Shown here piece by piece: positions 1 to 11,600 of a stretch of DNA of 64,000 nt; positions within the stretch are counted from its first letter, which is position 1, and each line of letters begins with the position of its first letter. Source of the DNA: Enoplolaimus lenunculus (lineage: Eukaryota; Nematoda; Enoplea; Enoplida; Thoracostomopsidae); contig JASANG010002745.1 of the NCBI GenBank assembly GCA_030248215.1, positions 85,123-149,122 of the forward strand, read 5' to 3'. Under the pieces are notes generated by a model. It worked only from the letters and a program-made list of their open reading frames with translations. It was not told the DNA's origin and did no database searches. The position numbers were made by a program, and so were the translations under genes.

Positions 1-290
1 CAACAGCAGCCTCAACAACAAAAGCTGCAACAACAGCAACAACTACAGTTGCAACAACAGCTGCAACAACAAAAGCAACAACTACAGTTGTAAGAACAAC
101 TGCAACAACAGCTGCCCCAACAACAGCAGCAACCTTAACAACAGCTGCAACAACAGCAACCGCAACAACAACTACAGTTGCAACAACAGCGATCGCAACA
201 ACAACAGTCTCAACAACAAAAGCTGCAACAACAGCAACTACAGTTGCACAACAGCTGCAACAACGGCAGCCGCAACAACAACAACTGCAA
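1..290. repeat. CAACAG-type trinucleotide-rich tract
   Basis: Nearly uninterrupted CAA/CAG triplets mixed with CTG, CTA and AAG in the same register. A longer unit containing CAACTACAGTTGCAACAAC recurs several times, so it is a decayed higher-order array and not a pure triplet run. It begins at the window edge. Confidence 0.8.
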
Positions 291-361
291 CATACTACAA
301 CTGCCGGAGGTGGAATTCGAAAAGGAGTTAAGCAAGGTACGCGAGGCAAGGTTTAGCGCAC
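139..361 (+). CDS. glutamine-rich exon candidate (partial gene)
   Basis: The frame starting at base 1 encodes a Gln/Leu tract built from CAA, CAG and CTG codons. It is closed by in-frame stops at 91 and 136 and is open from 139. The tract ends in a non-repetitive tail with PEVEFEKELSKVREARFSA, followed by a consensus donor (C|GTAAGTA) at 361/362. An acceptor after the AG at 143-144 would keep the frame; the repeat upstream would then be intronic. A mixed-sequence tail ending exactly at a good donor argues for a real exon, perhaps of a transcription or chromatin protein, but I recognise no domain. It runs opposite to SMC1. The alternative is a CAA/CAG satellite with a chance open frame. Confidence 0.35.
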
Positions 362-397
362 GTAAGTATATACCATCATGCTCGTGTTGATGAATTG

Positions 398-517
398 CAG
401 GGTGCAAAGTGGAACTGGATTATATAGGAATCGGAATCAGAACAGCATTTTTATACATGAATCGGAATTTGTTTCAATCAGAATTGTAATCGGAATCGGA
501 ACTCGGATTGCACCCTG
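398..517. mobile_element. family H hAT-like MITE (120 bp, AATCGG words)
   Basis: Starts CAGGGTGCAA and ends TTGCACCCTG. The inside carries AATCGG hexamers (AATCGGAATCGGAACTCGG at 488-506). The flanks ATGAATTG (390-397) and ATGATTTA (518-525) match at 6 of 8 positions, as a decayed 8 bp target duplication. The unit is far shorter than the ~400 bp relatives at 9178 and 43606. Confidence 0.65.
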
Positions 518-604
518 ATGATTTATAAAGTAAGGTGGTGTTGAATCCCTGATTTAACCGGATCCGAATCTGGATTTCGAAAAAATCTCTTAATTTCTAC
601 GAAG

Positions 605-1175
605 TACCGATAGAAAACATTTTACTGATAGAGGTAACGATGCTGATTCTTATTTTGAAAATATACCGATACCAGGGTGCAACCGGAATTCCGGTTCCGG
701 TAAATTTTTACCGGATTTAAAAATTCCGGTATTATAATTTGGCCGTTTCTTAACTTTGCTAATTTAATAAGAATCTCTTTTGAAAGCCACTTGTACTCCG
801 AATATAAGCCATTGATGGTGGATTTCACTTCAGTCTATGATGAAAATCTAAAATACAACAAATAAAATAAATACCTGTGTTCGACTAAGGTTATTTCACA
901 AATAATAGAGCAAGAAATAAGATTAAAATGAAATTTTTGGTGATATGCATTTTTCACTTTCCGGTTCCGGTTCCGGTAAAATTTTCAAATTCCGGTTCCG
1001 GTTCCGGTAAATTGTAATTCCGGTTGCACCCTGACCGATACCCATTCCAATTGTAGTACACCCTGATTAAAGAATAGATAAGATACTACATTACATCATA
1101 ATGCGAAGACGTTAAATACCATAAACGATTATAATTTTATGAGAGTGGTTCATTTTGATTAATTTTTCAAAGACA
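605..1175. mobile_element. family B MITE remnant, split by a family A MITE
   Basis: The sequence on both sides of 673-1033 is family B: CGATGCTGATTCTTATTTTG on the left, and on the right the characteristic interior with ACTACATTACATCATAATGC. Complete copies lie at 60699, 61884 and 20176. Both ends of this copy are worn, so limits are approximate. Confidence 0.6.
673..1033. mobile_element. family A hAT-like MITE (361 bp, TTCCGG words)
   Basis: Ends are CAGGGTGCAACCGG and CCGGTTGCACCCTG. The flanks are identical 8-mers, ACCGATAC at 665-672 and 1034-1041, a perfect target duplication of hAT length. Tandem TTCCGG units sit near both ends. There is no coding capacity. It was inserted into an older family B element. 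Confidence 0.9.
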
Positions 1176-1395
1176 AACGCAGGAAAGATCACATTTTTTA
1201 CGTACCAATTTTTGTTTTTAAAGTTGGCATATTTCAATGCCAATACATAATTTTATTTGGCGATGCTGATACGTATTTACAAATGTATATATTTTGTATA
1301 TACAGTTACGGATGCCAATTATAATTGCTCATTGGCTCAGCTGTAGTATTTTTGTGCGCACGTAAACAACTCTTATAATGTGTTTCCTGTCTAAA

Positions 1396-1990
1396 ATTTA
1401 TTTTATTTCAAATTTTTGTTTTGGGGTCCAGCAAAACGTAGTTGCCGTGTACATATGAAGTTTAAAATTTTGAATAAGCTTTTATATACGTAGAATTAGC
1501 ATTACGTACTTTTGAATTAAATACGTAAATTTTGTTTTGAACTACTTTTGACTTACATAAAATTTTGTTTTGAACTACTTTTGAATTACCTAAATTTTTG
1601 TTTTGAACAACTCTCGATTCTATACGTAAATTTTGTTTTGAAGGTTATTCATTGAATTTGAATTTGAAGTAAATACGTGTTTTTCGAACTGTCCATATGA
1701 ATAAAAAAACATACGTATTTACTTCAAATTCAATGAATAACCTTCAAAACAAAATTTACGTATAGAATCGAGAGTTCTGGAAAACAAAAATTTAGGTAAT
1801 TCAAAAATTGTTCAAAACAAAATTTTATGTAGGTCAAAAGTAGTTCAAACAAAATTTACGTATTTAATTCAAAAGTACGTAATGTTAATTCTACGTATAT
1901 AGAAAATTTATTCAAAATTTTAAATTCGTGTGTATATACAACAAATACGTTTTGCTGGACCCCAAAACAAGAATTTGAAATAAAATAAAT
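1396..1990. repeat. ~595 bp foldback (inverted repeat) element
   Basis: Two arms of about 285 bp are near-complementary along their length, joined by a spacer of about 25 bp around 1681-1705. The left arm opens with ATTTATTTTATTTCAAAT and GGGGTCCAGCAAAACGTA, and the right arm closes with their complements. Inside each arm the phrase AAATTTTGTTTTGAAC recurs three to four times at ~40 bp spacing. Arm identity looks above 90 percent, so the element is fairly young or is kept similar by gene conversion. No clear target duplication. Confidence 0.85.
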
Positions 1991-2325
1991 AACTTTGAGT
2001 TGTCGAGTTGATTTTAGTTTTTGTGTTTGAGCTAGAATAGTTTAAGTTTCATTCAGGTAGTTTAAGTTTGAGTTAAGTGAGTTAAGCTTGAGCGAGGCTT
2101 TGAATTATCATATTTTTATTTCATTTTGATGCTTAAATTTTAAAGATGTAGAATAGTGCGCCGCAGCCGTTTGGCCTATGGCTATAGATCAATAGTTTTC
2201 GTTTATTATAAGAATAGTTTATGAACATTGAAACTCAAATTTTTTTAATTATTAGAGCACACACAAAAAATACACCAAACAGGTTACATAGCACAAAGTA
2301 GTTATAGCTCGCTTGGATAAGAGGC

Positions 2326-2375
2326 AGATGAGTACAATCAAAAAATTTATCTCATCTTTTTGTTTGTACTCATCT
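2326..2375. repeat. short perfect-type hairpin
   Basis: AGATGAGTACAATCAAAAA is followed after 12 bases by TTTTTGTTTGTACTCATCT, a 19 bp arm with one mismatch. No T-run follows and no gene is adjacent, so a terminator role is not indicated. Confidence 0.6.
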
Positions 2376-2955
2376 TCCTATTCTTAAATATTTTCGTACG
2401 GGTACAAAGTAATTTAGGTTAAACGTCATAAGTCAAATTTGATTAAAAAATTTTCAGTAATTTTTTAGTCAAAATACATCTTTAATTGAGATCGCTTTAA
2501 AAGTTTATTTTCTATAAGCTACTTCTCGCGTTTTTGAATTTCAATAGGTGGGACTCAGACTTAAGTCTGGTCTATACAACTTTTTTCTTTGCTTACAGTT
2601 TAACTTTATAATAAGTAATACTATAATCACTGCATTACAATGGCTACAATCTTCTTGAACATTGTTAATATTGGTTATGGCACTTTCGTAACAACTGAAA
2701 TGACTGTGCGAATTATAGGAACAACACTAAGCACCACTTTACGTTTTCTCATGGAGTTAATGTCAATGAGTTAACACAACGACAGAAAAAATTTTCAAGT
2801 TAGTGTGTCGCTATAAAAACTAAATTAATGCAGTTTTTCGATAAAATGAGAAGTATATAGGACTGTGCAGCGGTGGGTCATGTCAAATTATTTTAGCTTG
2901 AAGAACTGCCTTCGGCGGTTGTGTATAATTAAATTCTTAAAAAACATATCAATTT

Positions 2956-3221
2956 TTCATTATAGTTCATCAATGCAAATGAACGGTACTGAAAACTTTG
3001 CGAACAACGGGTTTGAAAATGTTGATGAAGCGTTGCTGTGGACTTTCAATCATATACCTAATGGTAATACAATTTACACAAAGGGAGAGATTCAAGCACA
3101 GTACATCAAACATGCAGTAGTACGGGCCAACAAAAGCTATAATGTCGAAGAAATTGGCAAAACAGGGTTTCCGTCGTTCAAATTTATGGAACAACTTATT
3201 CACGCTGAACCATGTCAATGA
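2956..3221 (+). CDS. unassigned coding-like exon
   Basis: An open frame follows an acceptor-like sequence (TTTTTCATTATAG) and runs to a TGA at 3219-3221. It includes DEALLWTFNHI, NTIYTKGEIQAQYIKHAVV and FPSFKFMEQL. The mixed, non-repetitive composition suggests genuine coding sequence, perhaps the last exon of a plus-strand gene whose earlier exon is the Gln-rich one at 139-361. The pattern of a tryptophan helix, then a basic helix, then an F-P motif faintly recalls RFX-type winged helices, but key RFX residues are not visible and I do not assign it. Confidence 0.3.
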
Positions 3222-3670
3222 ACATTGAATGTGATTAGACGTGCAGGAATCATGACATTAACTCAAAACTACCTCGTTAAATATTTCATTAAATAGCTAC
3301 CTCAAACACTGCAATCATATATTTCATACGATAAAACAAATTTGAAGCCTATATTTTCAACTGCTTGTAGCACTTTTGAATAGTTAGCATTTTAAATTTC
3401 AATGCATGTTGCTGTTACTGCATGCTGTGAAAAGTAGCTCCTATTGGAACCTTGGTAGTTAGCGATAGGTTTTAAAACTAACGAACTCCCACAGCTAAGA
3501 GTATCAAAATTAACACAGAAGTAGGAAAATTTAGCTGCATTTCGAGACTCATCATTTTACTGCTAAACATTCTAGAATACAGGTATATTTCAGATAAATA
3601 TGTGTTTGCTGTGTTTTTTATTTTTATGGGTATTATATAAATTCAGTGTAGACAATAAAAGCATCATTGA

Positions 3671-4003
3671 ATGCTAAAAATGACTACCTACGTATTTCTC
3701 GAATCGGAAATTCAGAGTCATGTAATTGAATGTTATATATCGACCTTTTTCGACTTTGGATTGAAACCTTATAAAGTTGGTCAAAGTAAAATTATTATCC
3801 CTCGTCCTATTTATAATATAACAAAATCTGATGTTTCTTTCACTTATTCTCCAGAAAGCAAAATATCTCATACAGTGACTCTTGATCCACTGGTTTGTTA
3901 TGATAACCAGTGCTTAATTAGTCATAGTCAGTCCAAAATTCCATCAGTTGATGCAAAAAATATAAATTTCAGTTCTAATAATTTGACTAAAAAATTACCG
4001 TAA
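3671..4003 (+). CDS. unassigned open reading frame
   Basis: 110 codons beginning near LKMTTYVFLESEIQSHVIEC and rich in Ser, Ile and Asn. It has no signal peptide or membrane segment and matches no family I know. A second frame of similar composition follows at 4039-4329, so the two may be parts of one old gene or mobile element. A mobile-element origin cannot be excluded. Confidence 0.25.
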   Translation: MLKMTTYVFLESEIQSHVIECYISTFFDFGLKPYKVGQSKIIIPRPIYNITKSDVSFTYSPESKISHTVTLDPLVCYDNQCLISHSQSKIPSVDAKNINFSSNNLTKKLP

Positions 4004-4038
4004 ACTGTACAGGTGGAAGGAAAATCGAATATATATCA

Positions 4039-4329
4039 TTGAAATTGCAGAGAGTACTTGGTTTGACAAAATATATTATTGATGGACTAATTGAAGGTGA
4101 AAAAACTGTTGATTTATGGTACTATAACAAATTTTTCTTTTTGCTAGCTGACTTCATTGCAGATCAAATTATAGATGACAACTCTAAAAAATTACTAATT
4201 TTAGTTCCTAATATAAGACTTTCTGAACCTATACTTTTTTATGAGCCTAGAATTATCAAATTTTTAGATTGCAAACTGCTTTACTCGAACAAACTGCGTC
4301 TTGAACTTTTGGACAGAATTAAAGTTTGA
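4039..4329 (+). CDS. unassigned open reading frame
   Basis: 96 codons with GLTKYIIDGLIEGEKTVDLW and a hydrophobic, Leu/Ile-rich C-terminal half (LLILVPNIRLSEPILFYEP). It lies 35 bp after the frame ending at 4003 on the same strand. I recognise no family; the shared strand and composition suggest a common origin with its neighbour. Confidence 0.25.
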   Translation: MKLQRVLGLTKYIIDGLIEGEKTVDLWYYNKFFFLLADFIADQIIDDNSKKLLILVPNIRLSEPILFYEPRIIKFLDCKLLYSNKLRLELLDRIKV

Positions 4330-4404
4330 GAGTAAGACAACATAAGTCACTGTTGATATTTTGATTTCTGAATGATTTAAGAAAAAAACCACAAGATAAT
4401 GCGA

Positions 4405-5082
4405 AAATTCAGGTGCAATGTGGGATGGGGGTGGGCACCTCTCGGCAAGATATGCAGATGTAAACATAAAGTTAATTAAGAAAAATTGCGATGTGTTGAG
4501 CATTTACCGATAAATTAAAAAGTGATACGGTCCATCATTAGCCTAACGATCTATATTAGGAGTAAAGTTACACAGCTGTTGCATGGCCAATTACAATTTG
4601 TAGAATAATACTGAAAGATGTATTCTGCATACTTTTTATTCACCATACATCAGTTGCGCAACATAACTTCTAAGATATTTAATTAGGTTATCGGTGGACC
4701 ATGCCTCTTTATGGAAAACTGTTGAAAAAATAAAGGTGCATGTGGGATGGGGGTGGGCACCTCTCTGCAAGATATGCAGATGTAAACATAAAGTTCGATG
4801 AATCAAAAAAGTGATATGGTCCATCATTAATTTCACGATCTATATTAGGGGTAAAGTTACACAGCTGTTGCGTGGCCAATTACAATTTGCAGAATAACGC
4901 TGAAAGATGTATTCCGCATACTTTTTAATTGACCATACATCAGTTGCGCAACATAACTTCTAAGATAGTTAGTTAGGTTATCGGTGGACCATGTCCCTTT
5001 ATGAAATGTTGAAAAATAAAGGTGCATGTAGAATGGTGTGGGCACCTATTTGCAAAGCCTAAGCCTAAGCCTAAGCCTACGC
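4405..5082. repeat. tandem repeat, ~2.2 units of about 300 bp
   Basis: A unit beginning AGGTGCATGTGGGATGGGGG and continuing through GATATGCAGATGTAAACATA and TTACACAGCTGTTGC starts near 4410, 4736 and 5030 (spacing ~326 and ~294). The third unit is cut short by a run of CTAAGC repeats. The units differ by scattered substitutions and small gaps, so the duplication is not recent. Confidence 0.8.
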
Positions 5083-5088
5083 CTAAGT
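5056..5088. repeat. AAGCCT (telomere-like TTAGGC) array
   Basis: About five copies of the hexamer AAGCCT, whose complement is TTAGGC permuted. Looser runs occur at 11133-11170, 52335-52392 and 59599-59668. The array sits at the end of the third tandem unit. Confidence 0.7.
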
Positions 5089-5091
5089 GAG

Positions 5092-5440
5092 GAATGGGAT
5101 TCAAACGTTTGACGAATGGGATTGTGTAATGTGGGTGTAAGAACCCTAATAGAGGTCCGGAGCAGCTATTTTTGTTGTAAGTTTGAGTAATTAAAAGGTT
5201 GGCTTGCAAAAACAATGTAAAAGTTACTCATAATAACATACTCTGCCATGAATATAACATATTTAGTCATGAATATAACTGCAATGACTAGTTTGCGTAC
5301 AGTAATGTAAAATATTACCTCCCCCCTCAATCTCATAAAAGATATTATTTTAATTTCAGCTACTGTCAAATGGGATCCAAAACAAATGAGATTGCGTAGT
5401 GTGGGTGTAAGAACCCTAATCGAGGTCCGAAGATATGATG
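5092..5440. repeat. pair of ~70 bp direct repeats
   Basis: GTGGGTGTAAGAACCCTAAT followed by (A/C)GAGGTCCG occurs at 5130-5160 and again at 5400-5430, each time preceded by an AATGGGAT-like lead. The ~170 bases between show nothing recognisable. Confidence 0.6.
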
Positions 5441-5612
5441 TTTTCAGTAAGTAGAATGGTGAGGGTGTTTTAGTACTAAAAGTACAACTTAAAATCATCA
5501 AGAAAACCCCCTAGGGACAGCCTATTACAACTGTCCCAAGGGGGGTGTATACTACTTGTAATGTCTAAATAAAAGCGTCTTTCAGGTTGAACAAGCGCAA
5601 TAATAAAAGTAC

Positions 5613-8600
5613 CTTGCTTGTCATTCGATTTTTCAAATTCAAGTTGCCCTTCAAGTCGTTCAATGTGACTATCAAACTCTAACATTTGCTTTGTTCGGTT
5701 TCGCTCGAATTCAATCTCACGGTCTTCATATTGTCTGAAAGTTTCAAAAGTAACTAATACTACTGTAGCGCACGCTTCAAAATAAAGAACACCCTTTTAT
5801 TTATGTCTTCTTATTTGTGATGTCTTTAATTATGGATTTCTATACTCTTTGCATCCAGGTGTTAGGTTTTGTTTGTATGTTGACTACCACGGTATTATGT
5901 ATCTGGGCATTCGCTGGGTGGCGGCGGAGTGGTGTGGGAGGCATCAACCGGTGGATTTTTGAATGGGGGGGTGCATAATTTTCAATAAAACGTCAGTTGC
6001 GCTAGCCAATGCAATGCTTAGTTACGCCTACAAATAACCACATAGTCAAAACAACCATTGAAAAAGGGTAGGTTTAATTCATACTGAGGATGTTTTGTTA
6101 CAAAAATATACGAAACGTAAAATTGACTGGATGGGGGGAGAAATCTTGAGTGGGAGAGGGGCTTCGTGCGCCATTACATTTGGCGAAAGGAAGACTGTTG
6201 ATTTTGGGACGATAATGGCGTATTAATTGCAGTCAGATTATTCCTAACTGGGCAACGATTGTTCGAAATACTCTTTAAGCTTACGTTCAATTGTTCTCAT
6301 CATTCATGAGAAAAAAATAACGTATTAGGCTTTTTGTACAAACAATCGATTTTTAAAACCTTTAAAAACCCTTACTTGGATTTAGGTTTCAAATTTTAAA
6401 ACCAGAATTTATAAAACGTTTTTACCGAATGTTTTCAATGCCAACACTGGCGCAAAATTCAGTGAATATTTTGTCTTCCACTTTGTTCATTCCGCGCTGT
6501 AATTCATTAATTTTCTCGCCTCTTTCAGCAACTCGCTGTTGTATTTCGTCTATTCGAGGCTGTAATAAAAGAAGAATATTTTGTTGAATTGCTACCAGAA
6601 TGCAATAGACAATATTGAAGAAACATAGCAGAACAGTGAACAAAGTTTGTCCAAAGCAGGTAGTTGCACAATTGCTACATTCAACATCGCGAGAGACCGC
6701 AAAACGTTGTTAAAATTTGAATTAATTCAAAAATCTTGTTAAAAACCAATCATTCAATTCCTTGAAAAACTTTTATTACATATGTAACGAACGGTCCGGC
6801 AGACGAGTAGGGAATCAAAATATATGTGCAATAACCATACAACTGAAAACTATGTGCGCATGTAACAAATTAATGGGCGAATTTTTGCTATTTAATTGCT
6901 GCTTCAAGCTAGTGTGAACAGAGTCACCTACGTCAAAATTAAGCATTTCTGCTCGATACTGCTGAAGGTTCTTTTCGATTGCAGTAAGTTGGCGCTGTTC
7001 CTAAAAATATGCAAAATGTTCAATATTAAAAATAATGAAAATATAAACCAAAATTTTTAGGTTGTCTGCTTATACCGGTGTTTCAAGCCTGTTGCAATCC
7101 CACTTAAAAACCTGAAGAAAAGAAGTGTCAATCTTTGTTTGCGTAACGTAAATTTTTTCGCGTATAACACATCAATATTAAAGACGTGAAAACGGCTATT
7201 GAAAATTCTTGTTTCATGAGACGCATATGCCATAAACTTGACGGCTAAATGCTAAACTATAATGAGTAACTCACTGCATTGTCGCGATCTGTTTTTTCAT
7301 ATTTTAGACGTGTTCGTAAGCTTTGTAACTGTGATTCCATCACAGGAATGTCACCACCTTTGCGTCTCGTGCGATGAAGGTCTTTCTGTTCTTCAAAAAG
7401 TACTTCGCGATTTTTACGCAGAGCCGAAATAGTTTTCTCATCCCACCGCCGAGCTTTTGCTTTCAAATCACTGAAAATATATGAATGTAGTGTTGTTTTA
7501 CAATACATCACCACCTCAACGCCGGGTGGCACCGAATCCACCATTTAACCGAATCCGAATCCATTCTTAATTGGCCGAATCCGAATCTTGAAAGTTGCAA
7601 AGTTAGATATATGTACAATTTGTTTCAAAATATCAACACAATACCAGCCGCATAACTTTTAAACTAGTTCGCGGCTGACCTCAGTTCTAAGATATGCGAT
7701 CTGAGTTTTTTATTAATTTTTAACGAGTTATGAAAAAAATTTTATGTTTTATCGGCTTTTTCACAACCGAATCCGAACCACAAATTTTTGCCGAATCCAA
7801 TACAAGTAACGCAGCTTGAAAGCCAAGAGAATCTTTTGATCAAAAGCGCTCCGGACGATTAACGCGTGTCATTAACATTACCATTTCAATTTTTAGACCA
7901 ATACAGACACAGCTAGACACCTTTCTAGTCGTTTCTTCAACTTTGACACCGCCCTGAATTTTATTTCGTTAATGGGGCAATCGTATTCCACGCTCGGCCA
8001 AATTCCCATGGCCAGTTCAGCCTTCTCAAAAAACCGCAGTTGGTTTGAAATACTTATAAAAACGGAAAGATAAGAAACGTTGGTTAGCGTCGCCTGTAAG
8101 CTTCAAAATGGCAATACTAAACAAGGATCTGCTAAAATACAAAACATTGTAACCCCTACTCATATTACTCATACAATTCCCCATGGCTAGGCTTTATTTA
8201 TTGAACAACAAGATGAATATAAAATATTTTAACCTTGCTCCACCTGAGATAACTCCGGATTTTTGAAATAATGTGCCATCCAACGAAACAGCCTGAAAAA
8301 AATGCCTGAACACTTGTAAAAACATATACTATGCTGTTATTAGCTTGCTAAGTTTACCATAATGTTTTTGCTTTCAGATGGTCAGTTACAGTCCTATAAA
8401 AGTTTAGTTCCCATTATAGAAGAGATTTCACGAGGCTGACTGGCTCAGTTCCATAATTAATCCCACTAAATACTTTTGTTTGAGTTGGAAATTAATGAAC
8501 AAAAAGTTTTTGTGAACAGCAAGCATAAACTTTGACAAAGTACAGCAAATATGCGGTCGTCAGGGAGCGACGGGTTCCAAAAAACCAGAGCCGGATAATC

Positions 8601-11600
8601 TAATATCCGACCGGAGTCAATTAATTCAAATCTAATACCAGATAGCATTGAAATATCAGAATATAGCTAACAATTCTTCCTTCCGTGGCCTGAAGTATTC
8701 AAAGTCTGGCATTTCGCTCGCCCAAACTCAAGTGGGGGCTTTTTCAGAGGAGTCCTCAGGTTCAACCAGGGAGGAATTGCCAATGGGAGGGAGGGCTTTC
8801 AAGAAAGACCCCGGGGTTAAACCAGGGGGGGAGAGCAAAAATTGCGATTTTTGGGATGTTTTTAATTTTTCATGCAAAATATTTGGTTAATAAATAATTT
8901 TGAGGTGAAGGCTTTACTTAAACAAAAAGTAACTGATACGCATTTTCACTGGCATATTTCAGCAAGTGGGTAGCACATTCGCTGTTGCGTTGGCACCGCT
9001 CCATCCGGATGGCTTCTTAAACGAAGCTAGTAACATCCCCGGTTTTGAGCGAATAGGCACCCGAGGGATTTCTTGAGTATTATTTGTTTGGCCCTTGTTA
9101 CTTTTTTCCAAGTTTTCTCCAGGTACCATAACAAGAGCTGGCTACGATTAAGGCAGTTAGTTTTGCTTAGGCTTAGACAAGGTGCAACCGGAATTCAGAT
9201 CCAAAACGAGTTCCGATTCCAATTCCACAATCAATCGGAATCGGAATTCTGAAATTTTAGATTTAATCTTACTTGTCGTGATACGTTGCATAAAAATTCT
9301 GTAATATTTATCTATTAAATTGCTTTCAATGAGTTAACTTATCAATAATTGATTGCAGAATTAGCTTTTACAGAACCAAAAATCATCGCCAACTTGTTCA
9401 CGCAACATTTCTGAAAATTGTTGCCAGCCAACAGACACCCTAAATCACCATGATTTGACAATACAAATTTTCCATACAGTCAAAGAATTTCTAGTTCCGA
9501 TTCCGATTACAATTCCAGTATAAATTTGCTGTTCAGATTCCGACTCCGGTATAAACCAGTTCCGGTTTGCTTGCACCCTGGGCTATGGAATAAATAACAC
9601 TGTTCATCTGTATCAGGTGTTCCAGTGTTATTGTATGTAACCGTGTACGGGCACATGCAGACGTTTACATTACATGTCGTGTCTGGCAGAAAATATATGT
9701 AAAAATAAGTCAATGATTTCAATTTTTTTGAACTTTTGAAAAAACATCCAGCAAGTTAAAATACCGGAGCCGGATGTCGATTTTTTGCAGGAGCCGGATA
9801 TCCGGTTACACCCGAACCGAATGATCATAAACTGGATTTTCATTACGTAATGCATATCGCATACAAGCTTGATATTGCAGTAACCGGCTTATGCTTTTAA
9901 ATTCTTGTTATCTAGTCGCACCATGGCACAATAGTTTACGCACGCATACCTTGTGACGATCGGAACCTCCAAATGCCAGAGATCTCGCGTCTTCTGCAGT
10001 CTCGCAAACAATCGCATTGCCACACGCATATTGAAGTGCTCGTTTAATCGCTGGCGGATCATACTGAATCACATCAATGACTAATTTAGCACCTTTCGGT
10101 TCACGTAATTCTCTAGAAACAAGAAACACATTCCGCTTTGAATATGCTAAGAACGCAGTGGAAATAACCGACAACGTTCAAGCAGCCATGCAACGACTAC
10201 ACAACTTTGCCGTCAGGTCGTATATAAGCAATCAGGCATTAAACATTGTTCTTGGTGGTCGCCCCCGCAGATCGATACCTCAGAACGAGATTTGCCACGC
10301 ACCGCAACCACCTGTATCGCGCTAATCCGATCAGGCTACTAATTACTGCCACCGCCTAGATTCCTACATGGCTGACATCTGTCCGGATTGTAACGCAGGA
10401 CCGCACGACACCTACCATTTATTCAATTGTCCTGTACACCCAGCCACAACTCTCGAGCCGCGTCACATGTGGACTAAACCAATTGAGTGCACATCGTTTC
10501 TCGGCTCAATGGACAGTAACTGAGCAACCGTTACGGGCAACAACAACAACATAACAAGCAAAAAAGATTACGTAAGTTACAGTTTAAGTTTTAAGGAGGT
10601 ATCGCATATGGCTAAAGCAGCTGTCACCAGTAAAACGTTTGTAAAGCAACGAACGGATTTGGTTCTTATATGGTTTCGAACGTAGTATATACCACAAGCC
10701 ATAACACGAAAGCAAAGAACAGCTGAAAACCGCGGCTTACCGAAATCAAGTAATTTGCCATCCATGCTAAAAGATGCATTTACCAAGGTGCGACCGGATA
10801 TCTGACTCCGGTTCTGGCAAAAAAAAGAACATCCGGCTCGGGTATTTTAACTTGTCAAATATTTTTAAAACTTAAAAATTTGAAACCATCACTGGTATTT
10901 ATGCCAACTACCATGGAACTGATTGACCGGCTTTTACATATTTTTTCTGTCATGCATGTAGCGTAAATGTTTGCATATGCCGGTGTTCGTTTACAATCTT
11001 TATTGGATTACAATAAAGCTGGAAAACCTAATAAAGATGACCAGTGTTGTTTTACGGCGTAACAGTATATATTTCTGCATAGTCCTATTCCTAACACAAA
11101 GCGTAAACTTAAGTGCAAAAACAAGTCTACACCTAAGCCTAAGCGAAAATAATAGCCTCAATCCTAAGTCACCTATATTTTATAGTACCTAGGGAAAACT
11201 GGATGCAGTTAAAAGCGACAACGGCCAAACAAATGTTGCTTCTGAACGCAACACTAGAAAAGCGTATATTAGAGAAATAGGGTCGTTGTTAAAGTGTTAA
11301 CGATGCATCGGCGTGAAATGTTAACTTTTTCACGTAAACACTTTGAACCTCACGCAACGGAAGGAAGAATCTTTAGCTATGTTAGTTTTGATATTTGAAT
11401 GCCATCTAGTTTTAGATTTGAATTAATTTTCCGTCTCCGACTGAATATTAGATAATCCGGCTCTGGTTCCGGCATTTTTTATATCCGGTCGCACGCTGGA
11501 ATTTATCAACAAATTGGAAGTGGCTGCCACACACAGTTTCTGATAACGCTACAGGTTACGTCATACTGAAACTGTTGTTAAGATAAAACATAAACGTCAA

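Noticed and set aside
89-144. A mini-intron (GTAAGA at 90 to an AG near 144) that would remove the stops in the Gln-rich frame.
   Set aside because: All available AG sites end on codon boundaries, while the donor splits a codon after two bases, so no removal keeps the frame. The length (~55 bp) is also very short.
7076-7111. A 36 bp microexon in SMC1 on the minus strand (acceptor CTTCAG, donor GTATAAG) encoding [12 protein letters not shown].
   Set aside because: It is in phase and has both splice motifs, but joining the exons at 7275 and 7000 directly gives exactly the family spacing; the extra 12 residues do not fit the coiled coil.
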